64,000 bases of DNA from Amycolatopsis sp. A133 (GCF_031082405.1 NZ_JAVHJU010000015.1:1-64000), one strand, 5' to 3'. Counted from the first letter of the stretch, positions 1 to 8,538 are shown. Notes: generated by a model not told the origin, from the letters alone. Numbers and translations are program-made.

Positions 1-132
1 TAGCCCGCTGCCGGCTGGAGCGGCGAGTTCCACGGTCTGGGGGCCGGTGGCCGCCGGTGCCGGCGCGGCCACGGCCACGACCGCGGACAGGGTGAACGTG
101 ATGATGGCCAGAATTCTGGTTCTCAGATGCAC
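1..132 (-). CDS. N-terminus of a secreted protein (partial)
   Basis: Only the first 44 codons lie in the window; the gene runs off the left edge. It begins at a GTG and encodes a short basic stretch (HLRTR), a hydrophobic core of about 15 residues rich in I, A and V, then an Ala/Pro-rich region with AxA-type cleavage options. This is a typical Sec signal peptide, so the product is probably exported. A purine-rich GGAAAG lies upstream of the GTG. The mature part is not visible, so no function can be given. An AT-richer stretch around 240-290 could hold its promoter. Confidence 0.6.
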   Translation of the reverse strand, partial: MHLRTRILAIITFTLSAVVAVAAPAPAATGPQTVELAAPAGSGL

Positions 133-664
133 TAAGAAATCCCGCTTTCCTTCGATTTATTCCTCGCGGAATACGCCCGCCGATGGACAGTCGGAATGGG
201 CTCAGCGGATGTGGCCCGGGGTGGATTCACCGCCGTGGAGAATTGCAAGTATTATTTCTTCGCCGTCGAAAGATATGAACGGCGTTGCCGACGGGACGCC
301 CGCGGCTTCCGCCCACCGGGGCACGCACCGGCAGCAAAAGCGGTCCGTGACAGCCGGGACGAAGAACTACACCGAACCACCTGCGTGCGGCAGGCACCCC
401 AGCCGCCGCCCGAGCGCCGCGGGGAACCGCAGGTCTCCGGTCATCAGTCTTCCGCCTTCCCCCATGAGCCAACCCCAGTTGACGAGAGTGCCGGCCTCCC
501 AGCCGGGTGAGGCACTCTTGCCAGGCCGACCGTGCCAGCGGCGGCCGGACGGCGTCAAGCGCCCCGAAACGTTTTACCCCTGCTCGAAGGGTCTCCGAAA
601 ACGGGAACCTCAACGCGTCGTGCCGTGACCTGCGGAATCAGTGTCACGGCGGGCTTCTTCAGGG
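133..664. other. 532-bp intergenic region, no convincing gene
   Basis: I see no reading frame here with both a plausible start site and protein-like composition. The right part holds a stem-loop at 485-518: 8-bp arms AGAGTGCC / GGCACTCT around an 18-nt GC-rich loop that can pair further. It lies about 150 bp past the stop of the methyltransferase gene ending at 665 and could end that minus-strand transcript, but there is no T-run. The left part is less GC-rich and is the upstream region of the secreted-protein gene. Confidence 0.4.
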
Positions 665-1471
665 CTAGTTCTTGCGCGCCACCAGCGCCAGCCCACCGCA
701 CTCGGCGGGGTCGGCGGGCATCTCCGCGGAGCCGTCCGGCCGCCACTCGGGGATGAACACGATGCCCGGGTCGACGATCTCGAAGCCGTCGACCAGCGCC
801 CGCAGCTCGTCGGCCGAGCGGGGCGTCACCGGGTTCGCGCTCTTCTGGTACATCGCGACGGCGCGGGCGGTGTTGTCGCTCTGCTGCTCGTAGGTGGCGG
901 ACGACAGGGCGAGGTAGCTGCCGGGCGCGAGCGCGTCGCGGTAGGCGCCGATGAGCCGGGCCGGGTCGCGGGAGTCCGGGATGAAGTGCACGAACAGCGC
1001 CATCACCACCATGACCGGCTGGTCCAGGTCCAGCATCATCTCGGTGATGTCGTGTTCGAGGACGTCGTCGGGGAACTCGGCGTCGGCGTGCACCATCGCG
1101 GCGTTCTCGTTGCCTTCGAGCACGATCTCGCTGTGCGCGACAGCCACCGGCTCGTTGTCGACGTAGACGACCCGCGCGGCGGGGTCGACGGCCTGGGCCA
1201 CCTCGTGCACGTGCCCGACGGTCGGCATGCCGGAGCCGATGTCGAGGAACTGCCGGATGCCCTGGTCCAGCCCGAACCGGATGGCCCGGCGCAGCCACTG
1301 CCGGTTGAGCCGCGCCCGCTCGCGCGCGTTCGGCTGCGCGGCCAGCACCTGCTCGGCGAACATCCGGTCGACGGCGTAGTTGAGCTGCCCGCCGAGGATG
1401 TAGTCGTACACGCGCGCGGCATTGGGCTTGTCGAGGTCGATGCCCCGCCGCGCGTACTCGTCTTCGCTCAT
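665..1471 (-). CDS. SAM-dependent methyltransferase, DUF574 family (copy 3 of 3)
   Basis: A 268-residue protein of the actinobacterial DUF574/Methyltransf_19 family. It carries the family N-terminal signature (PNAARVYDYxLGG, about residues 16-28), the SAM-binding loop DIGSGMPT at 77-84, and VYVDNEP at about 102-108, where an acidic residue would bind the SAM ribose. The natural substrates of this family are largely unknown. The gene is last in a row of three close paralogues on the same strand, 40 bp after the second. A CAGGAG ribosome-binding site supports the ATG at 1471. Family assignment is firm; substrate and pathway are unknown. Confidence 0.9.
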   Translation of the reverse strand: MSEDEYARRGIDLDKPNAARVYDYILGGQLNYAVDRMFAEQVLAAQPNARERARLNRQWLRRAIRFGLDQGIRQFLDIGSGMPTVGHVHEVAQAVDPAARVVYVDNEPVAVAHSEIVLEGNENAAMVHADAEFPDDVLEHDITEMMLDLDQPVMVVMALFVHFIPDSRDPARLIGAYRDALAPGSYLALSSATYEQQSDNTARAVAMYQKSANPVTPRSADELRALVDGFEIVDPGIVFIPEWRPDGSAEMPADPAECGGLALVARKN

Positions 1472-1511
1472 CCGCCGCTCCTGGAGTCAGGTGTGCCGCG
1501 AGAATAGCCGC

Positions 1512-2315
1512 TCAGTTCTTGCGGGCCACCAGGGCCAGCTGGCTGGCCAGCTCCGGGCGCTCGCCGGCCTCGGCGGGGTCGTCCGGACGCCACTGCGGCG
1601 TGAACACGATCCCCGGCGGCAGGATCTCGAAGCCGTCCACCAGCGCGCGCAGCTCTTCCTTCGAGCGCGCGAAGACGTCGGTCCCGCTCTTCCGGTACAG
1701 CTCCGCGGCGCGCCGGACCTCCTCGCCCTGTCCTTCGAACGTGCCCGACGACAGTGCCAGGTAACTCCCCGGCACGAGCGCGTCCCGGTAGGCCGCGATC
1801 AACCCCGCCGGGTTCCGCGAGTCCGGGACGAAGTGGATGAACGCCGCCATGATCACCATCACCGGCCGGCCGAAGTCCAGCAGCCGCTCGGTCGTCGGGT
1901 GCTCGAGGACGGTGTCCGGGAACTCGGCGTCCGCCTGCACCATTTCCGCGTTGTTGTTGTCCTTCAGCACGATCTCGCTGTGCGCGACGGCGACCGGCTC
2001 GTTGTCCACGTAGACCACGCGGGCTTCCGGGTCGATCGACTGGACGACTTCGTGCACGTGCCCCACGGTCGGCATGCCCGAGCCGATGTCGAGGAACTGG
2101 CGGATGCCCTGCTCGGCGCCGAACCGGACGGCGCGGCGCAGCCACCGCCGGTTCAGCAGGGCCAGGTCCCGGGACTCCGGCCGCACCTCGAGGATCCGCT
2201 CGGCGAACTCCCGGTCGATGGCGTAGTTCAGCTTGCCGCCGATCAGGAAGTCGTACACGCGGGCCGCGTTGGGCCTGTCGAAGTCGATCCCGCGGGTGGC
2301 GAGCTCATCGGCCAT
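1512..2315 (-). CDS. SAM-dependent methyltransferase, DUF574 family (copy 2 of 3)
   Basis: A 267-residue paralogue of its two neighbours with the same order of motifs: PNAARVYDFLIGG, then FLDIGSGMPTVGHVHE, then VVYVDNEPVAVAHSEIVL. The frame stays open upstream into the preceding gene, but the family N-terminus (MADELATRGIDF) and an AAGGAG site fix the start at 2315. That ATG shares one base with the stop of the upstream copy (TGATG), so the two are probably translationally coupled. It is the middle gene of the triplet. Substrate unknown. Confidence 0.9.
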   Translation of the reverse strand: MADELATRGIDFDRPNAARVYDFLIGGKLNYAIDREFAERILEVRPESRDLALLNRRWLRRAVRFGAEQGIRQFLDIGSGMPTVGHVHEVVQSIDPEARVVYVDNEPVAVAHSEIVLKDNNNAEMVQADAEFPDTVLEHPTTERLLDFGRPVMVIMAAFIHFVPDSRNPAGLIAAYRDALVPGSYLALSSGTFEGQGEEVRRAAELYRKSGTDVFARSKEELRALVDGFEILPPGIVFTPQWRPDDPAEAGERPELASQLALVARKN

Positions 2316-3118
2316 CAGCGCTCCTTGCGGGCCACCAGCGCGAGGCCGCCCGCCTGCTCCGGCGGGTCTTCGAGCGGGCCGTCCGGGCGCCACTCGGGCG
2401 TGAACACGATCCCCGGCGGCAGGATTTCGAAGCCCTTCACCAGCGCCCGCAGTTCGTCGGGCGAACGCAGGGTCAGCGGCGTGCCGCTCTTCTCGTACAG
2501 CGCGACCGAGCGCTGGGACTCCTCGCCCTGGCCCTCCCAGGTGCCCGACGACAACGCGAGGTAGCTGCCCGGCGCGAGCACGTCGCGGTAGGCGGCGATC
2601 AGCCCGGCCGGGCCCCGCGAGTCCGGGATGAAGTGGATGAACGCCGCCATGATCACCATGACCGGCTCGCTGAAGTCCAGCATCGCCTCGGTGACCGGGT
2701 GGTCCAGCACCTCGTCCGGGCGCTCGGCGTCGGCCTGGACCATGGCGGCGTTCTCGTTGCCCTCCAGCACGATCTCGCTGTGCGCGACGGCGATCGGCTC
2801 GTTGTCGACGTAGACCACCCGGCACGCCGGGTCGATCGACTGGACGACCTCGTGCACGTGCCCGACGGTCGGCATGCCCGAGCCGATGTCGAGGAACTGC
2901 CGGATGCCCTGCTCCGCCGCGAACCGCGCGGCCCGGCGCAGCCACGCCCGGTTGACCAGCGCCATGTGCTTCGCGTTCGGCAGCACACCCAGGATCCGGT
3001 CGGCGAACATCCGGTCGACGGCGTAGTTCAGCTGCCCGCCGATCATGTAGTCGTACACACGCGCGGCGTTCGGTCTTTCGAGGTCGATGCCCCGCTTCGC
3101 GTGTTCGTCGTCGCTCAT
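2315..3118 (-). CDS. SAM-dependent methyltransferase, DUF574 family (copy 1 of 3)
   Basis: A 267-residue member of the same family and the first transcribed gene of the triplet. SAM-binding motif FLDIGSGMPTVGHVHE and VVYVDNEPIAVAHSEIV are intact, so it should be active. A GGGAG site lies just before the ATG at 3118. It resembles copy 3 in the YDYxxGGQLNYAVDRMFA segment and copy 2 in the C-terminal half (LPPGIVFTPxWRPD), which suggests stepwise duplication or gene conversion. The triplet lies downstream of the ThDP-enzyme gene, 43 bp away, and could be co-transcribed with it. Confidence 0.9.
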   Translation of the reverse strand: MSDDEHAKRGIDLERPNAARVYDYMIGGQLNYAVDRMFADRILGVLPNAKHMALVNRAWLRRAARFAAEQGIRQFLDIGSGMPTVGHVHEVVQSIDPACRVVYVDNEPIAVAHSEIVLEGNENAAMVQADAERPDEVLDHPVTEAMLDFSEPVMVIMAAFIHFIPDSRGPAGLIAAYRDVLAPGSYLALSSGTWEGQGEESQRSVALYEKSGTPLTLRSPDELRALVKGFEILPPGIVFTPEWRPDGPLEDPPEQAGGLALVARKER

Positions 3119-3161
3119 CCGCCGCTCCCGGGTCGAAGGTGTGACGGGAGAATAGTCCGGT

Positions 3162-4724
3162 TCACAGCAGCGGCGGCACCGCGGCGTCGATGAGGTGCGG
3201 GCCGGGCTCGGCGAAGGCCCGCTGCAGCTGCTCGGCGAGCTCCTCGGCGGTGGTCGCCCGCGAAGCCGGCACGCCCATGCCCTCCGCGATCTTCACGAAG
3301 TCCATGTCCGGCCGCGAAAGGTCGAGCAGGTCGTTCGCCTTCGGGCCGCCCGAAGCCGCGCCGACGCGCTGCAGCTCCAGCCGCAGGATCGCGTACGCGC
3401 GGTTGTTGAGCAGCACCGTCGTGACGTTCAGGTTCTCCCGCGCCTGCGTCCACAGCGCCGAAATCGTGTACAGCGCGCTGCCGTCGGACTGCAGGTTCAG
3501 CACCGGCCGGTCCGGCGCGGCGACGGCCGCCCCGGTCGCGACCGGCATGCCGTAGCCGATCGCGCCGCCGGTCAGCGTCAGGACGTCGTGGCGCGGCGCG
3601 CCGGCCGTCGCCATCGGCAGCATGAGGCCGGAAGTGTTGGCTTCGTCGGCGATGATCGTGTTGTCCGGCAGCAGCGCGCCGATGACGTCGACCCAGTTCT
3701 GCGGGGTCAGCGGCCCGCTCGGCAGCGCGGGCCGGGACGCCTCCGCCAGCACCGGCTCGGTGTCCGCGGCGACCAGCCCGGCGACCTCGGCCAGCGCGCG
3801 CGTGACGTCCTGCCCGACCGCCGCAAGCGTGTGCACCTGCGCGCCTTCGGGCACGAGGTCGCTCGCCTTGCCCGGGTAGGCGAAGAACGACACCGGCGCC
3901 TTCGTGCCCGCGACGACGACGTGCTTGATGCCGTCGAGCTGGTAGGCGACCTGTTCGGCGAGGTAACCGAGCCGCTCGATCGACGGCAGCCCGGCACCGC
4001 GCTCGAGCCGCGCCGGGAACGTCTCGACGAACACCTTGGCACCGGTCGCGGCGGCGATCCGGCTCGCGGCGCGAAGGCCATCTTCACGGCACGCGCTGCC
4101 GCCGATGAGCAGCGCCACCGGCTCCCCGGTGCCGAACACCGCGGCGACGTCCTTGACGGTCGAGGCGTCGACGGCCTGCGGCACGCGCGGCGGGATCGGC
4201 GCGCAGGTCTCGCCGCCTTCGCCCCACGAAGCGTCCGCGGGCAGGATCAACGTGGCGACGCGGCCGGGCGCGTCCTGCGCGGCGGCGACCGCGGCGGCGG
4301 CGTCCGCCCCGACGTCCTTGGTGTGCTCCGAACGGCGCACCCAGCCTTCCAGCGAGCCCGCGACGGCCTCGATGTCCGACTCCAGCGGCGCGTCGTACTG
4401 CTTGTGGTAGGTCGCGTGGTCGCCGACGACGTTGACGATCGGCGTGTGCGCGCGGCGCGCGTTGTGCAGGTTCGCCAGGCCGTTGCCCAGGCCGGGGCCG
4501 AGGTGCAGCAGCGTGGCGGCGGGCTTGTCCGCGATCCGCGCGTACCCGTCGGCCGCACCGGTGACGACGCCTTCGAACAGCGCCAGCACGCCCCGCATCT
4601 CGGGGACGGTGTCGAGCGCGGCGACGAAGTGCATCTCCGACGTGCCGGGGTTGGCGAAGCACACCTCGACGCCGGCGTCGACCAGCGTGCGGATCAGGGA
4701 CTGGGCGCCGTTCAGCTCACTCAT
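3162..4724 (-). CDS. ThDP-dependent enzyme, acetolactate synthase large-subunit-like
   Basis: A 520-residue enzyme with the three-domain ThDP fold (Pyr, central, PP). The N-terminus has the catalytic Glu context (ALFEGVVTGAADGYAR, about residue 50) that activates ThDP. The PP-domain cofactor motif is SDG...LLNNRAYAIL rather than the classical GDG...NN, as in the unusual acetolactate synthase/benzoylformate decarboxylase-like subgroup. Because the Glu is present it is not a typical glyoxylate carboligase. The ATG at 4724 is preferred over an upstream GTG because it overlaps the preceding small frame (ATGA) and has a GAGG site. Its partner is the FAD oxidase upstream; a 2-oxo acid made there could be its substrate, which is inference. 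Confidence 0.85.
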   Translation of the reverse strand: MSELNGAQSLIRTLVDAGVEVCFANPGTSEMHFVAALDTVPEMRGVLALFEGVVTGAADGYARIADKPAATLLHLGPGLGNGLANLHNARRAHTPIVNVVGDHATYHKQYDAPLESDIEAVAGSLEGWVRRSEHTKDVGADAAAAVAAAQDAPGRVATLILPADASWGEGGETCAPIPPRVPQAVDASTVKDVAAVFGTGEPVALLIGGSACREDGLRAASRIAAATGAKVFVETFPARLERGAGLPSIERLGYLAEQVAYQLDGIKHVVVAGTKAPVSFFAYPGKASDLVPEGAQVHTLAAVGQDVTRALAEVAGLVAADTEPVLAEASRPALPSGPLTPQNWVDVIGALLPDNTIIADEANTSGLMLPMATAGAPRHDVLTLTGGAIGYGMPVATGAAVAAPDRPVLNLQSDGSALYTISALWTQARENLNVTTVLLNNRAYAILRLELQRVGAASGGPKANDLLDLSRPDMDFVKIAEGMGVPASRATTAEELAEQLQRAFAEPGPHLIDAAVPPLL

Positions 4725-4801
4725 GGGCACACCTCGCTGACGCTCGGCGCGGCCTGAGCGGCAAACGCTGTGTTGAATGATTCGTTCGCAAGCTCACTCA
4801 T
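4721..4801 (-). CDS. 26-codon small ORF bridging the oxidase and ThDP genes
   Basis: This tiny frame starts with an ATG that overlaps the stop of the GlcD-like gene (ATGA) and stops with a TGA that overlaps the ATG of the ThDP-enzyme gene (ATGA), so it exactly fills the gap between them. The peptide begins MSELANESF, is rich in A, S and E, and ends VSEVCP. An AAGGAAC element precedes it. Its first 11 bases equal the first 11 of the ThDP gene, so it may have arisen by partial duplication of that start. It could be a real microprotein or only a translational coupling device; no homologue is recognised. Confidence 0.5.
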   Translation of the reverse strand: MSELANESFNTAFAAQAAPSVSEVCP

Positions 4802-6183
4802 GCGGTTCCTTCGGGGAAGAGAACACCGGGGTTGAGGATCCCGGCGGGGTCGAAGCTCTGCTTGATCCGGCGCATCAGCTCGATCTTCGCCGGGTCTTCG
4901 AGTTCGGCGTGGTAGTGCGCCTTGGTGCGGCCGAGGCCGTGCTCGCCGGAGATCGCGCCGCCGAGCTCCATGGCGTACGCGAAGACGTCGGTGAGCAGCT
5001 GCTTCCGCTTGGCCGCGTCCTTGCAGAAGATGGCGAGGTGGACGTTGCCGTCGCCGGCGTGCCCGCAGCCGAGCGCGCCGCCGCCCGCGGCCATCGCGAG
5101 TTCCCGCGCCTTGGTGATGAACTGCGGCATCGCGGTCCGCGGCACGACAACGTCGATCACGTCGTCGGCGCCGGCCGCCTTCGCGGTCCAGAAGGCCTTC
5201 TCGCGGGCCTCGATGAGCTTGCGGGCGGCGTTGCCGTCGAGGACGTAGACGTCGGTGGCGCCCAGTTCGCCGAGCAGCTCGCCGACGGTTTCGACGTCCT
5301 CCTCGAGCCGTCCGGTCTCGCGGTTTTCCAGCGCCACGACGAGGTACGCCTCGCTGGTCTCGCGGATCTTGTCCGGGACGCCGAGCTCGAGCTTCTCGTT
5401 GTAGACGATGGCCGCCATCGTCAGGTTGTCGATGTACTCGAGGATGTGCGGCGCGAGCCCGCTGGAGAGGATCTCCGGCACGGCGGCCATCACCTGGCCG
5501 AAGTCGCCGAAGGGGGCGAGCACCGTGGCGCCGTGGGCCAGCCGCGGGTGCAGCTTGACGGTGATTTCGGTGGCCAGCGCGAGGGTGCCCTCCGAGCCGA
5601 TGATCAGCTGCGTGAGGTCGTAGCCGGTGGAGATCTTCGACGTCTTGCCGCCGGTCCGGATGATCTCGCCGGTCGGCAGCACGGCCTGCAGGCCGAGCAC
5701 GTTGTTGCGGGTGACGCCGTACTTGACGGCCCGCATCCCGCCGGCGTTGGTCCCGACGTTCCCGCCCAAGCTCGCGCTGAGTTCACCGGGGTAGACGGTG
5801 TAACCGAGCCCGGCTTCGGCGGCCTTGGCATCGAGTTCGGCGAGGGTCACCCCGGGCTGCACGACGGCGACGTGGTTCCCGGTGTCCACTTCGAGGACGG
5901 CGTTCATCCGCTCGAACGAGATCAGGAGGCCGTCGGCCGTCGGCCGGGCCGCCCCGGAAAGCCCGCTCCCGGAGCCGCGAGCCGTCACGGGGACGTTGTA
6001 CTCCGAAGCGGCTTTGAGCAGCTCCGCGACTTCTTCGGCCGTTGCCGGCTTCACGACGTACGCAGGTTTCTGCGGCTCCGCCGTCAACGCCTCGTCGTGC
6101 GCGTAGTCCTCCGAGATCGCCTCGCCCGTGAGCAGGTTCTTGTCCCCGACGATCTCGGCCAGCCGTGCTGCCACGTCGCCCAT
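4798..6183 (-). CDS. FAD-linked oxidase, GlcD / D-lactate dehydrogenase type
   Basis: A 461-residue flavoprotein of the VAO/GlcD family, which oxidises 2-hydroxy acids such as glycolate, D-lactate or D-2-hydroxyglutarate to 2-oxo acids. The FAD-binding PCMH domain occupies about residues 35-215 (PVTARGSGSGLSGAA; GGNVGTNAGGMRAVKYG). The C-terminal FAD-oxidase cap contains the family motif GHAGDGNVH and ends with the characteristic ISGEHGLGRTK and SFDPAGILNPG. Length is normal. It is the first gene of an apparent operon with the 26-codon frame and ThDP enzyme. The exact substrate cannot be read from sequence. Confidence 0.9.
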   Translation of the reverse strand: MGDVAARLAEIVGDKNLLTGEAISEDYAHDEALTAEPQKPAYVVKPATAEEVAELLKAASEYNVPVTARGSGSGLSGAARPTADGLLISFERMNAVLEVDTGNHVAVVQPGVTLAELDAKAAEAGLGYTVYPGELSASLGGNVGTNAGGMRAVKYGVTRNNVLGLQAVLPTGEIIRTGGKTSKISTGYDLTQLIIGSEGTLALATEITVKLHPRLAHGATVLAPFGDFGQVMAAVPEILSSGLAPHILEYIDNLTMAAIVYNEKLELGVPDKIRETSEAYLVVALENRETGRLEEDVETVGELLGELGATDVYVLDGNAARKLIEAREKAFWTAKAAGADDVIDVVVPRTAMPQFITKARELAMAAGGGALGCGHAGDGNVHLAIFCKDAAKRKQLLTDVFAYAMELGGAISGEHGLGRTKAHYHAELEDPAKIELMRRIKQSFDPAGILNPGVLFPEGTA

Positions 6184-6275
6184 CGGCAGTGTCTCCTCCG
6201 CGCCGTCGCTGTGGTTACCGCAGCGTAGTACGTACTGCCGGTACGGTGCTATGAAGGTTTTTCACGTTCTGTCGA

Positions 6276-6291
6276 TTTAGCTCAGGCTAAA
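6276..6291. promoter_or_regulatory. inverted repeat TTTAGC-tcag-GCTAAA, possible operator
   Basis: A perfect 6-bp inverted repeat with a 4-bp centre lies between the divergent GlcD-like and aldo/keto reductase genes, about 40 bp before the latter. It partly resembles the DtxR/IdeR iron-box core (TTAGGTTAGGCTAA), with two mismatches over the first 14 positions. Either a local repressor site or a degenerate iron box is possible. Confidence 0.4.
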
Positions 6292-6330
6292 TCTCTGGTG
6301 GGTGACGGCGACGGCGGCGAAGCTTCCGGC

Positions 6331-7152
6331 ATGACCTCGACCTACACCTTCGAAGACGGCCTTTCGGTGCACCGCCTCGGTTTCGGCGCCATGCGGCTCA
6401 CCGAATGGGACCACGTGAAAGACGGCGCCAAGGCGGTCGCGCGCCGGGCGGCCGAGCTCGGCGTGACGTTCTTCGACACCGCCGACGCCTATGACCTGGG
6501 CCTGAACGAAGAGCTCCTCGCCGACGCACTCCACCCCTACCGCGGGTTGCTCGTCGCGACGAAGTGCGGGCACGCGCGGCCGAGCCGCGGCGAGTGGGTT
6601 CCGCTCGGCCGGCCCGAATACCTCCGGCAGCAGGCGGAACTCTCGCTGCGGCGGCTGCGTGTCGATCACCTCGACCTGCTCCAGCTGCACCGGATCGACC
6701 CGCAAGTCCCACTCGCCGACCAGGTCGGCGCGCTCGCCCGGCTGCGGGACGAGGGCAAGGTCGCCCGGATCGGGCTGTCCGAGGTCAGCGTCGCGCAGCT
6801 GACCGAGGCGCGGGCCGTCGCACCGATCGCGAGCGTGCAGAACCGCTACAACCTGACCGACCGCGCGTCCGACGACGTGCTCGGCCACTGCGAGCGCGAG
6901 GGGATCGCGTTCGTCCCGTGGCTGCCGATCGCGCGGGGTGACCACGCGACGGCCGGCGGGGTGCTCGGCAAGGTCGCGGCCGCCTTGGGTGCGACACCCG
7001 CTCAGGTGTCCCTCGCCTGGCTGCTGCGGCGCTCGCCGGTGGTGATCCCGATTCCGGGGACGTCGTCGATCGCGCACCTGGAAGAAAACTGCGCCGCCGC
7101 GGAAATCGGGCTTTCCGACGCCGATTTCGAGCAGCTGACCGCCCTGGGGTGA
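6331..7152 (+). CDS. aldo/keto reductase
   Basis: A 273-residue NADPH-dependent oxidoreductase with the (beta/alpha)8 AKR fold. The catalytic tetrad is present: Asp49 and Tyr54 (DTADAYDLG), Lys78 (ATKCGH) and His120 (LLQLHRID). The C-terminal PIPGTSSIAHLEEN segment binds the NADP phosphate. The start at 6331 (MTSTYTF) is chosen because homologues begin near there; the frame extends 11 codons upstream but those residues look non-coding. No strong ribosome-binding site is visible, and an inverted repeat at 6276-6291 may regulate it. Substrate unknown; such enzymes reduce aldehydes and ketones. Confidence 0.88.
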   Translation: MTSTYTFEDGLSVHRLGFGAMRLTEWDHVKDGAKAVARRAAELGVTFFDTADAYDLGLNEELLADALHPYRGLLVATKCGHARPSRGEWVPLGRPEYLRQQAELSLRRLRVDHLDLLQLHRIDPQVPLADQVGALARLRDEGKVARIGLSEVSVAQLTEARAVAPIASVQNRYNLTDRASDDVLGHCEREGIAFVPWLPIARGDHATAGGVLGKVAAALGATPAQVSLAWLLRRSPVVIPIPGTSSIAHLEENCAAAEIGLSDADFEQLTALG

Positions 7153-7281
7153 AGCGCGCGAACGAGAGCCTCTCGCCCTCGACCCCCCGCAGCCACAGGT
7201 CCTGCGCGGCCGCCGCCATCGCCCGATCGCTGTGCGCTTCGCTGCCTTCGTCGTAGCCGTACGCCGGGTTGCCGATCTCCC

Positions 7282-8538
7282 TCAGTTCCCCGTGACCGAA
7301 GCGACGACGTCCCCGAAGATCCGCAGCGCCTCGTCGACCTGCTCGGCGGTGACGACCAGCGGCGGCACCATGCGGACGACGTTCATGTACGGCCCACAGG
7401 TGAGCAGCAGCAGGCCGTTCTTCGCCGCCGCCTGCTGCACGGCCTGCGCGGTGGCGGTGTCCGGCTCGCCGTCGGCGGTGGTGAACTCCGAGCCGACCAG
7501 CAGCCCGAGCCCGCGCACCTCGCCGATCGACGGCGTCTTGTCCGCGATCACCCGCGCGCCTTCGAGCAGCTGGCGGCCGCGCTCGGCGGCGTTCTCGACC
7601 AGGTTCTCCTGCTGGATGACTTCGAGCGTCGCGATCGCCGCCGCGCACGAGACCGCGTTGCCGCCGTACGTGCCGCCCTGCGAGCCGGGGAACGCCTTCG
7701 CCATCAGCTCCTGCGAAGCGGCGATGCCGGACAGCGGGAAGCCGCTCGCCAGGCCCTTCGCGATGAGGACGATGTCCGGCGAGACGTCGAAGTGGTCGTG
7801 GCCCCAGAACTTCCCCGTGCGGCCGAAGCCGGTCTGGATCTCGTCGACGACGAGCAGGATGCCGTGCCGGTCGGCGCGCTCCCGCAAGCCGGCCATGAAC
7901 TCCGTGTTCGCCGGGACGTACCCGCCTTCGCCGAGCACGGGCTCGACGAAGAACGCCGCAGTCTCGTTCGGCGCGCAGATGGTCTGGAACAGGTAATCCA
8001 GCTCGCGCAGGGCGAACTTCGTCGCCGTCTGCTCGTCCCAGCCGTAGTGGTAGGCGTAGGGGAAGGGGGCGACGTGCACGCCGGCCATCAGCGGGCCGAT
8101 GCCGGCGCTGAACCGCGTCCCGGACGTCGTCATGCTCGCGGCCGCGACCGTCCGGCCGTGGAAGCCGCCCTGGAAGACGAGGACGTTCGGGCGTTTTGTC
8201 GCCTGCCGCGAGAGCCGCAATGCCGCTTCGACGGCTTCGCTGCCCGAGTTCGCGTAGAAGAGCGAGTCGAGGCCGCTCGGCAGGACCTCGCCGAGGCGCT
8301 CGGTCAGCTCGAGCAGCGGCTTGTGCATGACCGTCGTGTACTGCCCGTGGACGAGCTTCCCGATCTGCTCCTGCGCGGCCCGGACGACGTGGGGGTGGCA
8401 GTGCCCGGTGCTCGTGACGCCGATGCCGGCGGTGAAGTCCAGGTGGCGTTTGCCCTCGACGTCGTAGAGGTAAACCCCTTCACCGTGGTCGACCACGACG
8501 GGCGTTGCCTGCTTGAGCAGCGGAGAGAGCTGGGCCAC
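7282..8538 (-). CDS. gabT: class III aminotransferase, 4-aminobutyrate aminotransferase-like
   Basis: A 418-residue fold-type I PLP enzyme. Landmarks are the phosphate-binding ANSGSEAVEAAL (96-107), Asp232 in DEIQTGFGR that bonds the pyridine nitrogen, and the Schiff-base Lys261 in LIAKGLASG. Length and motifs fit GABA or omega-amino acid:2-oxoglutarate aminotransferases. The GTG at 8538 is chosen because GAGGAG lies 6 bases upstream; upstream residues are out of family. It is divergent from an SSADH-like dehydrogenase, and the operator at 8573-8584 lies between them. Together they fit conversion of an omega-amino acid to semialdehyde and then to the acid. The gene symbol is by similarity only. 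Confidence 0.87.
   Translation of the reverse strand: MAQLSPLLKQATPVVVDHGEGVYLYDVEGKRHLDFTAGIGVTSTGHCHPHVVRAAQEQIGKLVHGQYTTVMHKPLLELTERLGEVLPSGLDSLFYANSGSEAVEAALRLSRQATKRPNVLVFQGGFHGRTVAAASMTTSGTRFSAGIGPLMAGVHVAPFPYAYHYGWDEQTATKFALRELDYLFQTICAPNETAAFFVEPVLGEGGYVPANTEFMAGLRERADRHGILLVVDEIQTGFGRTGKFWGHDHFDVSPDIVLIAKGLASGFPLSGIAASQELMAKAFPGSQGGTYGGNAVSCAAAIATLEVIQQENLVENAAERGRQLLEGARVIADKTPSIGEVRGLGLLVGSEFTTADGEPDTATAQAVQQAAAKNGLLLLTCGPYMNVVRMVPPLVVTAEQVDEALRIFGDVVASVTGN

Noticed and set aside
3162..4724. Glyoxylate carboligase
   Set aside because: Glyoxylate carboligases lack the activating Glu near residue 50, which is present here.
7232..7996. Plus-strand 254-codon frame opposite the aminotransferase gene
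   Set aside because: Ser/Arg-rich antisense noise; the minus strand has a complete PLP enzyme.
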